Positions 1 to 7,870 of a DNA stretch of 64,000 nucleotides are shown piece after piece; position 1 is the stretch's first letter; the number at the start of each line of letters is the position of its first letter. The stretch lies in assembly GCA_036389035.1 (NCBI GenBank), contig DASVQQ010000039.1, forward strand, positions 186,001 through 250,000, read 5' to 3'. The DNA comes from Jatrophihabitans sp. GTDB lineage: Bacteria; Actinomycetota; Actinomycetes; Mycobacteriales; Jatrophihabitantaceae. Position numbers and translations under genes: made by a program. The notes below the pieces were generated by a model. The model was not told the origin of the DNA. It saw nothing but the letters and a program-made list of their open reading frames with translations, and did no database searches.

Positions 1-970
1 CCGGCTTGTACGGCAGTCGCCGTCCGGCGACGTTGCTGAGCACCAGGCGCATCCGGTCTGAGTCGGTGGCCTTGCAGTGGGTGTAGAGGAAGTCGAACTG
101 GTGCAGGTAGCGCTGTAGGTGCTCCACGCTGACGTGGTGATGGGTGCCGTCCAGGGACCGCTTGAGCTGGGAGAAGTAGCCCTCGTTGAGGTTGGTGGAC
201 ACGTTGCCGCGTGCGTACTCCCCGGCTGAGTGGTTGACGTACTCATGGGCGGCGAACTCGCGCGCGATCTGCTGGTAGGCGCGGGCGGAGTCGGTGTGCA
301 GATGGGTCCGCTTGGGGTCCATCACTGCGCGGATGGCTGGCAGCAGGGACTTGGCGGTCACGTCGGCCACCACCCGCGAGTAAGCCGAGCGGGTTTCGTA
401 GTGCACCAGCGACACCACCGGCTGCTTGTCGCTGGTGCCGTAGGCGCGGGGCCGCTCGCGGGGATCGTTGCGGTGCCGGTTCTTCGGCTCGCCACCGATC
501 CACGTTTCATCGACCTGGACCGCGCCGCCGAGCAGGCCGGCCGGCGGGCCGAACTTCGTGGCCTCCCGGATGCGGTGCAGCATGTGCCAAGCGGTTTCGT
601 TGGTGACCTCGTACTTGCGGGAGATCTCCCACGCGCTGATCGAGTTCTTCGACGCGGAGAACTCAAAGATCACCAGCAGCCACGTCCGGATGCTGATCTT
701 CGTGCCGTGAAAGATGGTGTCGGTCAGCACGCTGTACTTGCGGCGGCAGTGCCCGCACTTCCAGATCCGGCGTTCGGTCGGCCTGCCGGTGCGGGTCTTA
801 CGGAGATGGCGGTTGGCGGGGTTCAGGAAGAACTGACGGCCGACCGCGCCACACTTCGGGCACGCCTCCGGGCCCTCGCCGCCCCACCTCAACCGCTCCA
901 GCAGCAGGTAGGCGTCTGTCTCGGTCCGCAGCATCCCGGCGAGCTTCGGGATGCTAAACTCCTGTTTCAT
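1..970 (-). mobile_element. IS1595-family (ISXO2-like) transposase, partial
   Basis: The minus strand reads open from an ATG at 970 to the left window edge (323 codons, no stop), so the gene is cut by the window rather than broken. Near the N-terminus is a zinc ribbon (CPKCG, then KCGHCRRKYS), followed by an ISXO2-like DDE domain. The first catalytic Asp lies in VQVDETWIGG, the second in HTDSARAYQ, and the C-terminal motif is NLNEGYFSQLKRSLDGTHHH. This N...EGYFSxLKR..GTxHH signature is typical of IS1595 transposases, which excise and insert the element by DDE chemistry. The stretch just right of the start (about 971-994, GGGGGTATAGGGC on the minus strand) may be the inner part of the right end. 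The left end is outside the window, so the inverted repeats cannot be compared. Family call is firm; completeness is unknown. Confidence 0.93.
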
Positions 971-1098
971 AAAGGGGATTTTGCCCTATACCCCCGACAG
1001 TTTTACGGCCGGCGAAGGTCATCGACTCTGGGCTCGCAGAGTTGGCCTGCGGCCCTCAAAGACTTCTCCGAATTGTTCAAAGCTCTCAGATCGCTGCG

Positions 1099-1701
1099 CT
1101 ACGGTCGTCGAAACGGAGCGCCGTGGCCGACTAGCACGGGGCTCAAGCGCCGCTGTGTACGCAGTTCTTTCGACATCGAAACCGCAGCTTCCCCGTAGCC
1201 CTGTACGAGTTCCTGAGTCTTCGTTTCCGATCGTCGAAGTACAAACGAACTCAGTTTGATAAGCGTAGCTAGTAGCCAGCCACTAGGCGAGCTAGTCAAT
1301 AAGTAGCGGCGCATGGATGCCTGGAAACGCGCGTCTAAGTCGTGGATGATCCTACGCTCATTTGGTGACAGTGCGGCGACGCTCGGGTACAAACGTTGAC
1401 CTTGCTCCTCGGCGAAAACGCCATGGCGGGCCAAGTACTTGGCCGCGATGGCAGCACGTAGTATCGAGTAGCTTCCTGCGTGCATCGCCGCCAGATCACA
1501 ACGGCGAATAAAGGCGTCGATACACGCTCCGTGTTCGATCTCGCCGTCGAGAAGCAAATCTTCAGCGCTATCCTTCAGGGCGGAGAGCTGGTTTTGAAAC
1601 CCGACTTTTGCGATCGCCGGGACCTGGTAGAGGGTGATGAAGACGAGGCCGATCACAGTGCCGGCCAAGCTTACGAACATCGCGAACTGGTCAGGCATCA
1701 T
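1099..1701 (-). CDS. Hypothetical membrane protein (200 aa)
   Basis: I do not recognise the family. The ATG at 1701 has a GGGGGG purine tract about 9 bases upstream. A clear membrane segment lies at residues 7-29 (MFVSLAGTVIGLVFITLYQV) and a second, weaker one near 138-156. Between them is a soluble, mostly helical region with several Cys residues, and the C-terminus is basic. It lies 73 bp downstream of another small membrane-protein gene on the same strand, so the two may form an operon. GC is lower than in the housekeeping genes further right, and an IS1595 transposase is adjacent, which suggests acquired DNA. No catalytic motif is visible. Confidence 0.6.
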   Translation of the reverse strand: MMPDQFAMFVSLAGTVIGLVFITLYQVPAIAKVGFQNQLSALKDSAEDLLLDGEIEHGACIDAFIRRCDLAAMHAGSYSILRAAIAAKYLARHGVFAEEQGQRLYPSVAALSPNERRIIHDLDARFQASMRRYLLTSSPSGWLLATLIKLSSFVLRRSETKTQELVQGYGEAAVSMSKELRTQRRLSPVLVGHGAPFRRP

Positions 1702-1774
1702 ATCGCTTCGCCCCCCTTATCTGCAGATACCATACCGCAACCCTGCTCGTAAAGCTAACGCTGATCACACGCAG

Positions 1775-2170
1775 TCACCGGCTGGACCCCCTCCGCGCCT
1801 TGCGTGGCTTGGCACCAGAGCGTTGCAATCGCCGCTGCAGATCTTCATTGCGTCGCCTCAGACGCTCGTTGTCGCTCTTGTGCCGCCTGCCCCACATAAA
1901 CGTACCCACATTGGTCAGAGCCAATGTTGCGCTGAAAGTGAACGAAACGTTAGCGCTGAATGAGGTTGACTTGCCGGACACGGCCTCCGCAAGCGGCACC
2001 ATTGCCCAGTGGATGAACCAGCCAGCCGCGAAGATGACCCCGATCCACAACACGAAGGTAACGACTCGATCTAGGATGCGGAGCCCGAACATCACCCGAA
2101 GGCGTGGAGCAGGCGGCACCTCGGGATCAGCGAGATCCGAACCGGAGTCCTCGTCGTCAGGTTCTGTCAC
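1775..2170 (-). CDS. Hypothetical two-TM membrane protein with coiled-coil tail
   Basis: The 131-residue frame starts at a GTG (2170) preceded by GGAGG at 8 bases, a strong ribosome-binding site. An acidic N-terminus (TEPDDEDSG) is followed by membrane segments at about residues 33-56 and 74-92. A charged heptad-like tail (KSDNERLRRRNEDLQRRLQ, about 98-116) probably forms a short coiled coil. The architecture (acidic cytosolic N-tail, helical hairpin, coiled coil) suggests a small membrane adaptor, but no family is recognised. It sits directly upstream of, and co-directional with, the other small membrane-protein gene in this island. Confidence 0.65.
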   Translation of the reverse strand: MTEPDDEDSGSDLADPEVPPAPRLRVMFGLRILDRVVTFVLWIGVIFAAGWFIHWAMVPLAEAVSGKSTSFSANVSFTFSATLALTNVGTFMWGRRHKSDNERLRRRNEDLQRRLQRSGAKPRKARRGSSR

Positions 2171-2678
2171 TTCCCCGTCCTCCGTATGCGCCTTTAGGGC
2201 GGCCTACCGCATACTGCCTGTGCAATCGCGCAGGTGCGCCGTTGAGGTATGAAGTGTGACACTGTAGCGCGACGGGGCCACACGCCCCCCGCACAACGCA
2301 GCGCAACGCGCGATTTCGTGCGACCAAACTGGTGGTGCGGGCCGACGGAGAACCTGATTCCCCGGAGCCGACAGGGGTTTCTCACCATTTGCCAATAGTG
2401 AGGGATCGGATCAGTTGTCGCAAGTAGGATGGTTTGGACGCCTTCCGGTGCTGAGGTACCAGTGGGGCTACTGGTGCCACTGGATGCGCCCGTACCCCGA
2501 GGCGGGACCGTCGTCTTCGGTCGGTTGCAGTGCGGCATCGCCATGCTGGGTCGCGTGGTATGACTGGAACACCTAGGACGCCGCAAGCGCCCGATTGGGC
2601 CGCGTCGGGAGGACACCCTGCGCCGAGTTCGGTGGCCATTCGGACGAGCCAGCTTGTCACCTCCCCCGGTTCTGCCCC
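2171..2678. other. Gene-poor stretch, no supported gene
   Basis: This 508-bp gap in the accessory region holds only short overlapping open frames on both strands, without convincing ribosome-binding sites or protein-like composition. A CCAGTGG/CCACTGG inverted repeat near 2460-2484 and CTCAC/GTGAG near 2380-2402 are visible but short. I see no tRNA, terminator or insertion-sequence end here. The right-hand part could carry a short minus-strand gene behind the 51-residue frame, but nothing supports it. Confidence 0.4.
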
Positions 2679-2834
2679 TCAGTCGTCGCCTTCGTCCCGG
2701 TCGTGGTCGGGGTCTGGCGGGGGTGGGGTGGCGGTGCGGACCCGCGCCGCGTCCTCCGGTGTCAGGCGCAGCAGCGCGGTCAGGAAGTCGATCGGGCTGA
2801 CCTCGCTGGTTGCCTTGTCGTCGGCGTTGCTCAT
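2679..2834 (-). CDS. Small hypothetical protein (51 aa)
   Basis: A short minus-strand frame starts at ATG 2834 with a perfect GGAGG 9 bases upstream and ends at TGA 2679-2681. The product begins MSNADDKATSEVSPIDFLTA, has a short leucine-rich amphipathic helix (DFLTALLRLTPEDAARV) and ends in a Pro/Asp/Arg-rich tail (PPPPDPDHDRDEGDD). No membrane segment or Cys is present. It is divergent from the DUF6907-like gene at 3056. The ribosome-binding site and protein-like composition make it credible despite its size; the function is unknown. Confidence 0.55.
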   Translation of the reverse strand: MSNADDKATSEVSPIDFLTALLRLTPEDAARVRTATPPPPDPDHDRDEGDD

Positions 2835-3055
2835 ACCGCCGTGCCTCCGCTTCGGACGTGTCCGTCTGGCACAGACATTACCCCCTCCCAGTCCTGTCGT
2901 AGGTGTCCTCTACCGTCACGCCGAGTGAGTTGGAAGGGGGAGGACGGGCCTAGCGGACGGGCTAGGAGCACAACCCATTGAGGCGGCCCCGGCCGGTGCG
3001 GCAAACACCGACCAGGGCCTTGATCGCACTACCTACCGGAATAGGAGTACGACCC

Positions 3056-3562
3056 ATGCAGCACAGTAACGGCACCACCGGCCCGACCCCGCCCGAGCCG
3101 GGCGACACCCCGGACGGCTGGCAGCCGACACCCGAGCAGCCCTGGCGGCCCGTCCTCGACGGCGAGGACGGCGACAGCTACCAGTTCGACTACGGCGCGG
3201 ACTGGTGCGTTGACCGGGCCAGCCACCCGCAGTTCCACGGCGGCTATCCCTCCCCGAACCATCACCGCACCGAATGCCGGTCCTACGACGGGTTCTTCGG
3301 GGCGCTGTCCGAGGACGGCGGGCCGGGCTACTTCTCGGCCTACCTAGTGCGCCCGTTCCGGTTCGGCCAGCTCGGGCACACACCCGATCAGACCCGGATG
3401 GCGATTGAGTTCGAGCCCGCCGAGGACGACGGCGGGCAGGCGTTCCGGTGCACCTTGCATCCGTCCATGATCCGCAACTTGGCCGCGTACCTCACGCACA
3501 CGGCCGACGTTGACGAAGGCTGGCGACCGCCGCGCCACATGCAGCACTCGCTGACCGACTAG
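3056..3562 (+). CDS. DUF6907-like hypothetical protein (168 aa)
   Basis: The ATG at 3056 has AGGAG at 8 bases, which decides the start over a longer upstream reading. After a Pro/Gly-rich leader of about 30 residues comes a block with a WC...H...H..ECRS arrangement, then a beta-rich region and a C-terminal helix (HPSMIRNLAAYLTHTAD). This layout, a Trp-Cys pair with spaced His followed by a hydrophobic C-terminal helix, resembles the DUF6907 proteins common on actinobacterial integrated elements, but I cannot confirm membership without a profile search. It is soluble, with no signal peptide. A strong hairpin lies directly behind the stop. Function unknown. Confidence 0.6.
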   Translation: MQHSNGTTGPTPPEPGDTPDGWQPTPEQPWRPVLDGEDGDSYQFDYGADWCVDRASHPQFHGGYPSPNHHRTECRSYDGFFGALSEDGGPGYFSAYLVRPFRFGQLGHTPDQTRMAIEFEPAEDDGGQAFRCTLHPSMIRNLAAYLTHTADVDEGWRPPRHMQHSLTD

Positions 3563-3563
3563 T

Positions 3564-3633
3564 CCAAGGTCGCCTCACTGGACGGCAGGCGGGGAGCAAC
3601 CCGCCCGGCTGCCGTCCAGCTTGGGGACCTTGG
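3564..3633 (+). terminator. Strong stem-loop behind the DUF6907-like gene
   Basis: CTGGACGGCAG (3578-3588) pairs perfectly with CTGCCGTCCAG (3609-3619). The stem extends inward by GCGGG/CCCGC around a short loop, and outward by CCAAGGTC (3564-3571) with GACCTTGG (3626-3633). It starts two bases after the upstream stop codon. No T-run follows, as is usual for actinobacterial hairpin terminators. Confidence 0.65.
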
Positions 3634-3669
3634 GTCCGTCATCCCGCATAGCGCCGGATAACTCCACGC

Positions 3670-4012
3670 ATGAGCCCAACCGATTGCCTAGCGTGCTGCG
3701 GCATGCGGACGCGAGGGCTTCGAACCGCTGACCGCGTCATCCACCTCGTTCCCGGCGGCGGATTGATGGCCCACGAAGGGCTCGACGGCGGCCACACCCT
3801 GGCCAAGCACGTCGGCAAGAGCGAGGAGTTCCTCCGCGACCGACTCGCCGCCGAACCAGGCATCAAGGCGGCATCCACGTTCCATGATCGGCAGACGGCC
3901 CGAGAGTGCCTTGTCCGGATTCATTCAAGCCACTGGAATACGCTTGGTGCTCAGACGAAGCCCGATGACAGGAATCGGTTTCCGTATCCACACTGCGATG
4001 GTGACCCGATGA
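3670..4012 (+). pseudogene. CdiA-type bacterial RNase A toxin domain, frameshifted and internally deleted
   Basis: From 3670 the frame encodes the N-terminal half of a bacterial RNase A-like toxin domain: GGHTLAKHVGKS, then a basic helix (LRDRLAAEPGI) and AASTFHDRQTA. At the CCC run 3899-3901 the homologous reading moves one frame over and continues ESALSGFIQA, TGIRLVLRRSPMTG, FRIHTAMVTR, ending at TGA 4010-4012. Removing one C would rejoin the two halves. About 40 residues normally found between the FIQA-like helix and the VLRR strand are missing even then, so the domain looks both frameshifted and internally deleted. The family cleaves RNA in target cells as the C-terminal module of contact-dependent or other polymorphic toxins. 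No delivery domain lies upstream. The stop overlaps the immunity gene start as ATGA. The frameshift alone could be a sequencing error; the deletion could not. Confidence 0.75.
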
Positions 4013-4320
4013 AGCAGTACCCAGCCCTGGAGCAATTGCTAGGGGGTTACCTGCACGAGGATTGGGCTGATGATTATGCAGATTTTTCGCAGGCTATCGA
4101 TGCCTTCGTCGAGCACCAGCCAAGTTACGCTCCCGCCGCGCCGGGCGAGATAACCCAGCTTCTCGGCGAATGCGACTCCGACGCGGTCTTGGAACAGCGC
4201 CTGGATGATCTGGGCCTCGTCTACTACCCTCCCGGCCTCGGTTGGAGCTCATACCGCAGCTGGATGCTCGCCGTCGCCAACCGGCTTGAGGAAGCGCTTC
4301 GCACATCTCCCGCCGCCTGA
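4009..4320 (+). CDS. CdiI-like contact-dependent inhibition immunity protein
   Basis: This 103-residue protein starts at ATG 4009, overlapping the stop of the toxin remnant by ATGA. The start MKQYPALEQLLGGYLHEDW, the middle DAFVEH and the C-terminal LGLVYYPPGLGWSSYRSWML match the CdiI_2-type immunity fold as I recall it. Immunity proteins of this group bind and neutralise a cognate nuclease toxin in the cytoplasm. Because of a frameshift, the upstream toxin frame reads straight into this gene, giving an apparent 216-residue fusion from 3670. I treat the fusion as an artefact of toxin decay. The reading frame is intact from start to stop, so an orphan immunity role is plausible. Confidence 0.8.
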   Translation: MKQYPALEQLLGGYLHEDWADDYADFSQAIDAFVEHQPSYAPAAPGEITQLLGECDSDAVLEQRLDDLGLVYYPPGLGWSSYRSWMLAVANRLEEALRTSPAA

Positions 4321-4348
4321 CGGGCCAGGGCGAGGAATGAGCAGAAGC

Positions 4349-4618
4349 TCAACGGCGCCACTGGGTGCGCCGGCGCCGGAGGTCCCAGATCAGGCCCCAG
4401 GCCAGTACGGCCATCATGGCGATCAGCGCCACGTCGCCGGTGTCGTTGTAATGGGTCGTGGTGAGCAGGGTGCCGAGGATCAGGAAGGTGATCCAGCCGC
4501 CGACCTGGCGTCCGGTGACGAACTCGTGGTGCCAGCCCCAGTCTTCGGGGCGCTCGTGCTCCTCGGTCCGCGCGTGCTCGACGTCGGTGCCGGCGATGGG
4601 GTTGGACTCGGTTGCCAC
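4349..4618 (-). CDS. DUF2631 membrane protein
   Basis: The 89-residue product has a charged N-terminus, the motif EDWGWHHEF (about residues 25-33), two membrane segments (about 42-56 and 62-79) and a basic tail (DLRRRRTQWRR). The WGWHHE motif followed by a helical hairpin is characteristic of DUF2631, a small actinobacterial family commonly encoded beside dxr, as here. The GTG start at 4618 has AGGAG 9 bases upstream. It is divergent from dxr, with about 120 bp between them, so the promoters probably share that gap. Molecular function is unknown. Confidence 0.85.
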   Translation of the reverse strand: MATESNPIAGTDVEHARTEEHERPEDWGWHHEFVTGRQVGGWITFLILGTLLTTTHYNDTGDVALIAMMAVLAWGLIWDLRRRRTQWRR

Positions 4619-4737
4619 GTTCGATCACTCCTGTAACGGCGGTTCGGCGCGGTGTGCTCTTCCATCATTCTGGCACCTGGGCCGCGACTGGGGATGTCGG
4701 CGCCCCACGGCTTGCGCGGGTCGGTGAGAATGGCGCG

Positions 4738-5937
4738 ATGAGCACTCCAGCCGGCCAGCGCCGCATCGTCCTGCTCGGCTCGACCGGCTCGATCGGTACC
4801 CAGGCCCTGGACGTGATCTCACGTGCCGGTGACCGGTTCTCGGTCACGGCCATCTGCGCCGGTGGCGCCAACCTGGAGCTGCTCGCCGAGCAGGCGCTGC
4901 GCTGGCAGGTCGGCTATGTCGGCGTCAGCACCGACGCCGCCGCGCGGGAGCTGACCGAGCGGCTGGCCGCCGGCCGGTCCGACGGTGAGCCGACGCCGCA
5001 GGTGCTCGCCGGCCCGGACGCCACAGCAGAGCTGGCCACCCTGGACTGCGACGTGGTGCTCAACGGCGTGGCCGGAGCGCAGGGGCTGCGGGCCACCCTG
5101 GCGGCGCTGCAGGCCGGCCGGACGGTCGCGCTGGCCAACAAGGAGTCCCTGATCGCCGGTGGGCCCCTGGTGCTGGCCGCCGCCGGGGCCGGCCAGCTTG
5201 TGCCGGTGGACTCCGAGCACTCGGCGCTGGCCCAGTGCCTGCGCTCGGGCAGCGCCGCCGAGGTGCGCCGGCTGGTGCTGACCGCCAGCGGCGGCCCGTT
5301 CCGGGGCTGCCGGCGCGAGGAGTTGACCGCGGTCACCCCGCGGCAGGCGCTGGCGCACCCGACCTGGGCGATGGGGCCGCTGATCACCACGAACTCGGCG
5401 ACCCTGGTGAACAAGGGCCTGGAGCTGATCGAGGCCCAGCTGCTGTACGGGGTGGGCTATGACCGGATCGACGTCGTGGTGCACCCGCAGTCGATCGTGC
5501 ACTCGATGGTCGAGTTCGTCGACGGGGCCACCCTGGCCCAGGCCAGCCCGCCGGACATGCGGTTGCCGATCGCGCTGGCGCTGGCCTGGCCCGACCGGGT
5601 CGAGGGCGCCGCGCCCGGGCTGGACTGGAGCCAGGCGCAGGCCTGGACCTTCGAGCCGGTGGACAACGAGGCCTTTCCGGCCATCGAGCTGGCGCGGGCG
5701 GCCGGCATCGCCGGCGGCTGCGCGCCGGCGGTCTACAACGCGGCGAACGAGGAGGCGGTGGCGGCCTTTCACAGCGGAGGCTGTGGTTTTCTCGGCATAG
5801 TCGACACCGTGCGGTTGGTGCTGGACCGCTGGCTGGCCGACGAGCACGCCGCGGCCGGGGATCCGCGTGACATCGCCGACGTCGAACAGGCGCAGCACTG
5901 GGCGCGGCGGCAGGTGGCAGCGACGCTGGGCGGCTGA
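4738..5937 (+). CDS. dxr: 1-deoxy-D-xylulose 5-phosphate reductoisomerase
   Basis: Dxr converts DXP to 2-C-methyl-D-erythritol 4-phosphate with NADPH, the first committed step of the MEP isoprenoid pathway, in the cytosol. The 399-residue protein has the N-terminal dinucleotide motif GSTGSIG (residues 14-20), NKES, the metal-binding VDSEHSA, the flexible-loop region HPTWAMG and NSATLVNKGLE. The length is normal for the family. The ATG at 4738 places the Rossmann strand at the usual distance from the N-terminus; a reading from 4612 would add 42 residues with no homology. It starts the dxr-rip1-fkbp-ispG cluster, so two MEP enzymes flank the protease and the isomerase. Confidence 0.97.
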   Translation: MSTPAGQRRIVLLGSTGSIGTQALDVISRAGDRFSVTAICAGGANLELLAEQALRWQVGYVGVSTDAAARELTERLAAGRSDGEPTPQVLAGPDATAELATLDCDVVLNGVAGAQGLRATLAALQAGRTVALANKESLIAGGPLVLAAAGAGQLVPVDSEHSALAQCLRSGSAAEVRRLVLTASGGPFRGCRREELTAVTPRQALAHPTWAMGPLITTNSATLVNKGLELIEAQLLYGVGYDRIDVVVHPQSIVHSMVEFVDGATLAQASPPDMRLPIALALAWPDRVEGAAPGLDWSQAQAWTFEPVDNEAFPAIELARAAGIAGGCAPAVYNAANEEAVAAFHSGGCGFLGIVDTVRLVLDRWLADEHAAAGDPRDIADVEQAQHWARRQVAATLGG

Positions 5938-6082
5938 GGGGCTCGATCCACCCGAGCCGGGCGGATTCTGCCAAGAGTCGCAGTTGGCCGCCGGGAACGG
6001 TCGAACAAGGCACAATTGACGCTGACGACACCGGGAACACCGTGGGGGCCGCGCAGGCGCGGTTCGAGAGGATGACACAGGC

Positions 6083-7369
6083 GTGCTCTACGCACTGGGC
6101 GTGATTGCCTTCGCCATCGGGCTGCTGGCCTCTATCGCCCTGCACGAGATCGGCCACCTGGTGCCCGCCAAGAAGTTCGGCGTACGGGTCACCCAGTACA
6201 TGGTCGGCTTCGGTCCCACCCTGTTCTCGCGCCGGCGCGGTGAGACCGAGTACGGCCTCAAGGCCATCCCGCTGGGCGGTTACATCCGGATGATCGGAAT
6301 GGTGCCCCCGCGCCCGGACGGCAGCCGGTCACGCTGGCCGCGCCGGATGGGGGAGCTGGTCGAGGAGTTCCGGGCCGCCAGCCGCACCGAGGTGACCCCG
6401 GCCGACGGCGACCGGCAGTTCTACCGGTTGACCCCGGGCAAGAAGATGATCGTGATGCTCGGCGGCCCGAGCATGAACCTGCTGATCTTCTTCATCCTCA
6501 CGATCCTGCTGTACGGCCTGATCGGCCTGCGGGCGCCGACCACCACCGTCGGCTCGGTCAGCGAGTGCGTGGTCCCCAGCACCAGCACCCAGCAGACCTG
6601 CGACCCGACCAGCTCGGACTACCGCAAGTCCCCGGCCAACGGCGTGCTGCAGCCCGGCGACACGATCACCGCCATCAACGGCGCCCCGATCGAGCGATGG
6701 TCGGACGCGGTGCGGGTGATCGAGGCCTCGGCCGACACGAGGCTCACGCTGACGGTGCGTCGCGACGGCCAGCCGACCCAGCTGAGCATCACCCCGGTGA
6801 CCAACACCAAGTACGCCGACGAGTCCGGCGCCACCAAGCAGGCCGGCTTCATCGGCATCAGCACCACCGAGTCCTATCAGCGGCTGACCCCTGGCGAGAT
6901 CCGCAGCGTGATCTGGCAGCAGCTGGGGCTGAGCGTGAAGGCCCTCCAGCAGTTCCCCGAGAAGATCGTGAGCCTGGTGGGCACCGTCTTCCAGGGCAAC
7001 CCGCGCGACCAGGAGGGCGCGGTCGGGGTGATCGGCCTGGGCCGGATCGGCGGCGAGATCGCCGACAGCGCCGAGGTGGCGGCCCTGGACAAGATCTCGA
7101 TGCTGATCAGCCTGCTAGCCAGCGTCAACCTGCTGCTGTTCTTCTTCAACCTGCTGCCCTTGCTGCCGCTGGACGGCGGCCACGTGGCCGGCGCCCTGGT
7201 CGAGGCGACCCGGCGCGGGTTCGCCCGGCTGCGCAAGCGTCCGAAGCAGATCTTCGTCGACGTCGCCCAGTTGGTGCCTGTGATGTACGTGGTGGCCAGC
7301 ATCCTGATCGTCTTCTCGGTGCTGGTGATGTACGCCGATATCGTCAAGCCCATCACCCTGACCAACTGA
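6083..7369 (+). CDS. rip1: Site-2 intramembrane zinc protease (Rip1/RseP family)
   Basis: This M50-family membrane protease cleaves transmembrane anti-sigma factors during regulated intramembrane proteolysis. The HEIGH zinc motif lies at residues 21-25 in the first membrane segment. A PDZ-like domain occupies roughly 140-250 and carries an extracytoplasmic insert with two Cys (SECVVPSTS...QTCD). The second catalytic motif, NLLPLLPLDGGH, supplies the third zinc ligand near residue 355. At 428 residues it is close to mycobacterial Rip1. The GTG at 6083 begins directly before the first membrane segment. The dxr-rip1-ispG order is a classic actinobacterial arrangement. The 145-bp gap after dxr may hold its own promoter. 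Confidence 0.95.
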   Translation: MLYALGVIAFAIGLLASIALHEIGHLVPAKKFGVRVTQYMVGFGPTLFSRRRGETEYGLKAIPLGGYIRMIGMVPPRPDGSRSRWPRRMGELVEEFRAASRTEVTPADGDRQFYRLTPGKKMIVMLGGPSMNLLIFFILTILLYGLIGLRAPTTTVGSVSECVVPSTSTQQTCDPTSSDYRKSPANGVLQPGDTITAINGAPIERWSDAVRVIEASADTRLTLTVRRDGQPTQLSITPVTNTKYADESGATKQAGFIGISTTESYQRLTPGEIRSVIWQQLGLSVKALQQFPEKIVSLVGTVFQGNPRDQEGAVGVIGLGRIGGEIADSAEVAALDKISMLISLLASVNLLLFFFNLLPLLPLDGGHVAGALVEATRRGFARLRKRPKQIFVDVAQLVPVMYVVASILIVFSVLVMYADIVKPITLTN

Positions 7370-7401
7370 GCAACCTGACTCAGAACCTGAAGGAGAGTGC
7401 T

Positions 7402-7770
7402 GTGACCAAGCCAGTAGTCGACATGCCGACCGGCGAGCTGACCGGCGAGCTGCAGATCCGGGACCTGATCGAGGGCGACGGTCCGGTCGCGCAGGCCGGG
7501 CAGCAGGCGGTCGTGCACTACGTCGGGGTCGCGCACTCCACCGGTGAGGAGTTCGACGCCAGCTACAACCGCAACTCGCCGTTCACCTTTCCGCTGGGCG
7601 ACGGACGGGTGATCGCCGGCTGGGACCAGGGCGTGCAGGGCATGAAGATCGGCGGCCGGCGCGAGCTGATCATCCCGCCGCACCTCGGCTACGGTGACCG
7701 CGGCGCCGGCGGCGCCATCAAGGGCGGCGAGACCCTGATCTTCGTGGTGGACCTGCTCGACCTGCGCTGA
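7402..7770 (+). CDS. FKBP-type peptidyl-prolyl cis-trans isomerase
   Basis: This 122-residue single-domain FKBP catalyses cis-trans isomerisation of X-Pro bonds. The fold's signature stretches are VVHYVGVAHSTGEEFDASY, VIAGWDQGVQGMKIGGRREL, and PPHLGYGDRGAG followed by TLIFVVDLLDL. The aromatic pocket residues typical of active FKBPs (Tyr, Asp, Phe, Val-Ile, Trp, Tyr, Phe) are all present. There is no signal peptide, so it is probably cytosolic. GTG 7402 has AAGGAG upstream, which fixes the start. It lies 32 bp behind rip1, so probably cotranscribed. This position is not usual: rip1 and ispG are normally adjacent. Confidence 0.95.
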   Translation: MTKPVVDMPTGELTGELQIRDLIEGDGPVAQAGQQAVVHYVGVAHSTGEEFDASYNRNSPFTFPLGDGRVIAGWDQGVQGMKIGGRRELIIPPHLGYGDRGAGGAIKGGETLIFVVDLLDLR

Positions 7771-7870
7771 CGGCGCCCGAGCCGCCATTCGCGGGCGAAC
7801 ACAGCACGAGGCCGGCACAGCACGAGGCCGAACACAGTGAGCAGACGATGAAGGATCGAGGAAACCCCCA

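Noticed and set aside
230..1198. A 322-residue plus-strand open frame opposite the transposase
   Set aside because: Its composition is that of a shadow frame. The minus strand carries a clear IS1595 transposase with zinc ribbon and DDE motifs over the same bases.
2382..2928. Open frames on both strands (92-132 residues) around the 51-residue gene
   Set aside because: They lack ribosome-binding sites at their starts and read as Arg/Pro/Ser-rich shadows. The frame at 2382-2660 begins directly on the purine tract.
3670..4320. A genuine 216-residue toxin-immunity fusion protein
   Set aside because: The toxin homology changes frame at 3899-3901, and the natural stop overlaps the immunity ATG, so the fusion is best explained by a frameshift.
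4819..6078. A 419-residue minus-strand frame opposite dxr
   Set aside because: It is a GC-bias shadow of dxr; the plus strand has intact catalytic motifs.
5938..6082. SigE-type promoter (GGAAC...) before rip1
   Set aside because: GGGAACGG is present, but no matching -10 element at a suitable distance could be identified with confidence.
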